A DNA stretch of 8,414 bases, from assembly GCF_034007085.1 (NCBI RefSeq), contig NZ_JAVERO010000098.1, forward strand, positions 1-8,414. Reading direction: 5' to 3'. Position 1 is the stretch's first letter, and each line of letters opens with the position of its first letter. The position numbers were made by a program, and so were the translations under genes. Origin of the DNA: Castellaniella sp034007085. GTDB lineage: Bacteria > Pseudomonadota > Gammaproteobacteria > Burkholderiales > Burkholderiaceae_B. A model generated the notes under the pieces. That model did not search any database and was not told where the DNA came from. It saw nothing but the letters and a program-made list of their open reading frames with translations. Positions 6,201-8,414 of this stretch are shown here, piece by piece.

Positions 6201-7247
6201 TTAAAGCCGCCGCCGCATCACCCGGTGCGGGATTCCTGCATCCATGAACGTCTCGCCTTCTTCGGTGAAACCGTGGCGGGCGTAAAAAGCGCGCGCGTGC
6301 AATTGCGCATCCAGCACGACTTCGGCATCGCCCCGACGACGGGCGGCGTCCATCAGCGCGGTCAACAGCAATGAGCCGACGCCCTGGCCGCGCCAGGGCT
6401 TGCGCACGGCCATGCGGCCGATATGGCCGTCGGGCAGCAGACGGCCAGTGCCCATGGCCCGACCGTCGGCATCATAGGCGATGGCGTGCAGGCACTGCGC
6501 ATCGCGGGCATCGAGTTCTTCGGCCAAAGGCACCTGCTGTTCTTCGACGAAGACTTCCAGGCGGATGCGGCTGGCCTCTGCGCCCAGCGTATCCCAGTTG
6601 CCGGTGACGACGCGACGATCATCTGCGCCCAGAGCGAAATCCAGCACCTCGGGCAGCCACAGCGCAAAATCCGACAGCCCGTGATCGCTGCCTTCGATGA
6701 TGTGCTGGCGGCTGCCCGCGAAGCGGTCCCGCATTTCTCGCCAGTCCAGGACCTCATCGCCGGTGGCGGCCAGCAGAAAATACCGTTCCGGTCGTGTCAG
6801 CATCGGAATATCCGCTTCGGCCTGTGCCAGTTCGTCCACGTAGCCAGGCAGGAATTCAAAAGGCGCATCACCATGAAACGTCCGATGCGAACCGACCTGG
6901 GTCGCCAGGTCGCGCGCTGCGTGAACGACGGGATTGAGCAGCACGGCACGGCAGCCCAGGCGTTCGGCCAGCCAGGTGGCATAGAAGCCCCCCAGAGACG
7001 ATCCAATGACAGTCAGACGCGCCAGCGCGCCGCTGCCGGCCATCGCCCCCGCCGCCGCGTGGCCCGGGCGATCGTGCATCAGTTCGTGCGCCAGTTCGTG
7101 CGCCAGGGCCAATGCGGCAGCCGGGCTGGCGGGCAGTTGCGGGCAGCGCCAATCGGCCACCAGGCCACGCTCGGCCATGGCCTGGGCCAGCAGACGGGCC
7201 TTGTAGGAATCGGGCGAGGATCGGAATCCGTGCAAGTAGAGAATCAT
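6201..7247 (-). CDS. Fused YqiA/YcfP-type esterase and GNAT N-acetyltransferase
   Basis: A 348-residue protein with two joined enzymes. Residues 1 to about 208 are a small alpha/beta hydrolase of the YqiA/YcfP (UPF0227) family, with MILYLHGFRSSPDSYKA at the start, the nucleophile elbow GSSLGG (Ser84), LLAATGDEVLDWRE with Asp164 as probable acid, and GSDHGLSDF with His189. E. coli YqiA, at about 193 residues, hydrolyses short acyl esters in vitro. Residues from about 213 to 348 are a GNAT acetyltransferase, with IRLEVFVEEQQVPL (228-241), the acetyl-CoA loop RGQGVG (286-291), and ARAFYARHGFTEEGETFMDAGIPH near the end. This half resembles ElaA/YjcF-type enzymes. The reading frame runs unbroken through the joint with a very short linker. 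The ATG at 7247 is chosen because LYLHGF begins all family members; the frame stays open upstream to 7892 but then lies antisense to the regulator. No clear Shine-Dalgarno is seen. Substrates of both halves are unknown. Confidence 0.88.
   Translation of the reverse strand: MILYLHGFRSSPDSYKARLLAQAMAERGLVADWRCPQLPASPAAALALAHELAHELMHDRPGHAAAGAMAGSGALARLTVIGSSLGGFYATWLAERLGCRAVLLNPVVHAARDLATQVGSHRTFHGDAPFEFLPGYVDELAQAEADIPMLTRPERYFLLAATGDEVLDWREMRDRFAGSRQHIIEGSDHGLSDFALWLPEVLDFALGADDRRVVTGNWDTLGAEASRIRLEVFVEEQQVPLAEELDARDAQCLHAIAYDADGRAMGTGRLLPDGHIGRMAVRKPWRGQGVGSLLLTALMDAARRRGDAEVVLDAQLHARAFYARHGFTEEGETFMDAGIPHRVMRRRL
7080..7106. repeat. 12-bp tandem duplication inside the esterase domain
   Basis: CAGTTCGTGCGC occurs twice in a row (7080-7091 and 7092-7103), followed by the first three bases of a third copy. 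In the minus-strand gene it encodes repeated Leu-Ala-His-Glu in the helix between the N-terminal strand and the nucleophile elbow. It is in frame, so it lengthens the helix by four residues without breaking the gene. Confidence 0.7.
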
Positions 7248-7257
7248 GACAGCCAGA

Positions 7258-7277
7258 CGGATGATCCGGGCGCCCGG
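7258..7277. promoter_or_regulatory. Two overlapping inverted repeats in the divergent intergenic region
   Basis: CGGAT-G-ATCCG (7258-7268) overlaps the perfect 12-bp palindrome CCGGGCGCCCGG (7266-7277). They begin about 11 bases upstream of the esterase-acetyltransferase start on the minus strand, in the 135-base gap shared with the regulator gene. They could be an operator or a leader hairpin in the minus-strand transcript. The all-GC content makes chance palindromes likelier in this genome, and AraC-type proteins more often use direct repeats, so the function is only a suggestion. Confidence 0.3.
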
Positions 7278-7316
7278 CGGCGCGCGACGGCATCCCGTTG
7301 CCCATTGTAAGCAGTC

Positions 7317-7345
7317 TGCACAGCCGCCGCGACACGCGCTAAGAT
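7317..7345 (+). promoter_or_regulatory. Candidate sigma-70 promoter of the AraC-type regulator gene
   Basis: TGCACA (7317-7322) and TAAGAT (7340-7345) are spaced by 17 bases. Each matches four of six consensus bases. Transcription would begin around 7352 and leave a leader of about 30 bases before the ATG at 7383. It is the best match in this gap, but both boxes are imperfect. Confidence 0.35.
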
Positions 7346-7382
7346 CGTTCATCGCTGCTCGAACCCCACTCCCTGCCCTGCC

Positions 7383-8087
7383 ATGCCGCTTCTTGCACCG
7401 GTCAGCACGCTGCGCACCTATGATGGACAGGCCCATGTCCATGCCCACGATCACGCGCAGATCATGGCGCCGCTTGCCGGCCGCATGGAACTGGAAATCA
7501 ACGGCCAGGCACTGTTTGCCGACCCATCCTGCGGGATGCTGATCCCGGCTGGGGCCCGACATGCCTATTGCGCGCAGCCCGGCACCCGCATCCTGGTGAT
7601 CGACGCGCCCGAATCGACCGGCCTGGAACGCCTGCGGCGCTTTGCCCTGACCCCCGCCTGTCGCACACTGGGCAGCCAGGGCGATGCGAGACAGCAACTG
7701 GCCCTGCTGCTGGGGCTGCCCACCGTGCTGTCCTCGCGCCGGGGCCTGGATCTGACCCGCCTGGATGCCGCCCTGTCCAGGACGCTGCACGAACCCTGGC
7801 CGACCGCCCGCATGGCGGCGCTGTTCAATCTCAGCCCGCAACGGTTTCACGCCCGCCTGCTGGAACTGACCGGTCATACGCCAGGCAGCCATCTGCGCAC
7901 CCTGCGGCTGGAGATCGCCAGCCGGATGCTGGCGCAGGGCGCGACACTGGAATTCGTCGCCGCCCAGGTCGGCTACCGGTCCGGCAGCGCCCTGGCCTAC
8001 GCGCTGCGGCGCGACCGGGGCATGGGCGCCCGTGCGCTGCGCCTATCCCCCCCTGGACAGCGCCGGCCAGATACCGACGGCCTCTGA
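7383..8087 (+). CDS. AraC-family transcriptional regulator with N-terminal cupin
   Basis: A 234-residue cytoplasmic DNA-binding regulator. Residues about 8-75 form a small cupin sensor: HAHDHAQ (20-26) followed by Gly33 is cupin motif 1 with Gln for Glu, and GMLIPAGARH (51-60) is motif 2. Together H20, H22, Q26 and H60 could hold a metal ion. Residues about 140-222 form the AraC-type double helix-turn-helix, with MAALFNLSPQRFHARLLEL (144-162), GHTPGSHLRTLRLEIASRML (164-183) and VAAQVGYRSGSALAYALRRD (192-211). The usual SxxF of the second unit reads SALAY, and the closing GVSPxxYR reads GMGARALR, a mild departure. The length is typical of short cupin-AraC regulators. The ATG at 7383 gives the complete cupin; no Shine-Dalgarno is visible. 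It lies 69 bases before an EamA-type exporter on the same strand, its likeliest target. The divergent esterase-acetyltransferase gene is a second possible target. The effector is unknown. Confidence 0.9.
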   Translation: MPLLAPVSTLRTYDGQAHVHAHDHAQIMAPLAGRMELEINGQALFADPSCGMLIPAGARHAYCAQPGTRILVIDAPESTGLERLRRFALTPACRTLGSQGDARQQLALLLGLPTVLSSRRGLDLTRLDAALSRTLHEPWPTARMAALFNLSPQRFHARLLELTGHTPGSHLRTLRLEIASRMLAQGATLEFVAAQVGYRSGSALAYALRRDRGMGARALRLSPPGQRRPDTDGL

Positions 8088-8156
8088 GGCACACTCGGCG
8101 GCAACCACGAGCGTTTCTCGACATATGCCCAGCCTGTCACAGCGCATCATGGCGGC

Positions 8157-8414
8157 ATGCGAACGATCACGACTGCGTCCCCCATCCGCCCCCTGCATGG
8201 CATTGCCCTGGTGCTGGGCGCCGGCGTCCTGTGGGGCACGACCGGCACGGCCCAGAGCTTTTCCGACGCCAGCCTGTCCCCCTATTGGGTGGGTGCCCTG
8301 CGCCTGGGCATCGCGGCCTTCTTTTTCCTGCTCTATGCCGGCACCAGCAACGGACTGTCGCACCTGGGACGCCAGCTCGCCGCCCTGGACTGGCGTCATG
8401 CCCTATGGGCCGGC
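8157..8414 (+). CDS. DMT/EamA-family membrane transporter, partial (runs off the window)
   Basis: The first 86 codons of an inner-membrane protein of the drug/metabolite transporter superfamily; full members have about 300 residues and ten membrane spans. The first span contains the family mark LVLGAGVLWGTTGTAQSF (18-35). The second begins at YWVGALRLGIAAFFFLLYAG (43-62). A short loop follows, and WRHALWAG begins the third. The ATG at 8157 is chosen because the two nearer upstream ATGs (8125 and 8149) are in other frames; GGCGGC before it is a poor ribosome-binding site. It follows the AraC-type gene in the same direction, a common regulator-exporter pairing. Such proteins usually export amino acids, purines or other small metabolites, but the substrate cannot be told from this fragment. 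Confidence 0.88.
   Translation, partial: MRTITTASPIRPLHGIALVLGAGVLWGTTGTAQSFSDASLSPYWVGALRLGIAAFFFLLYAGTSNGLSHLGRQLAALDWRHALWAG

Noticed and set aside
6423..7310. A 295-codon plus-strand open frame opposite the esterase-acetyltransferase gene
   Set aside because: It is antisense to a gene with two intact enzyme domains and shows no domain of its own.
7248..7892. An N-terminal extension of the esterase-acetyltransferase frame by 215 codons
   Set aside because: The extension is antisense to the AraC-type regulator and through the intergenic gap, and lacks any family resemblance. The esterase family starts at the MILYLHG methionine.
8108..8120. An inverted repeat CGAG-N5-CTCG between the regulator and the EamA gene
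   Set aside because: It is a four-base stem with no T tract, too short to call a terminator or operator.

Overview
The window is high-GC, densely coded DNA. Codon choice, gene content and closeness to enterobacterial and beta-proteobacterial homologues suggest a Burkholderiales member, perhaps of the Alcaligenaceae (Bordetella/Achromobacter-like). That placement is inference from recalled family sequences, not a search. I see no insertion sequence, phage gene, tRNA, rRNA or CRISPR array. Genes cover nearly everything, and no gap exceeds about 140 bases.

Layout. Positions 1-2323 (minus strand) hold the first 774 codons of DNA polymerase I (polA); its C-terminal end lies outside the window. 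Facing away from it, with start codons interlocked in one CATG, is a LOG-type (TIGR00730) nucleotide phosphoribohydrolase-like gene (2322-2993). Next comes a complete polar amino acid ABC importer in the order binding protein, permease, permease, ATPase (3108-6198). It matches the HisJ-HisQ-HisM-HisP system of enteric bacteria. A strong intrinsic terminator lies between the binding-protein gene and the first permease gene. Converging on the ATPase gene with a 2-base gap is a minus-strand gene (6201-7247) encoding a fused protein: a YqiA/YcfP-type esterase domain followed by a GNAT acetyltransferase domain. Divergent from that is a cupin/AraC-type regulator (7383-8087). A DMT/EamA-family exporter gene (8157 onward) follows and is cut by the window end.

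How the genes work together. The four importer genes form one transport machine. A periplasmic protein binds a basic amino acid (histidine, lysine, arginine or ornithine), two membrane subunits form the channel, and an ATPase dimer powers uptake. The terminator after the first gene, plus a strong ribosome-binding site on that gene and none on the second, fits making much more binding protein than membrane complex. The regulator and EamA exporter look like a pair: a small-molecule-sensing activator beside the exporter it may control. The esterase-acetyltransferase gene shares a divergent intergenic region with the regulator.

The window is mostly ordinary chromosome. I found no convincing previously undescribed system. 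The points most worth checking are the interlocked polA/LOG starts, the terminator inside the importer operon, the esterase-GNAT fusion and the changed ligand-pocket residues of the binding protein.
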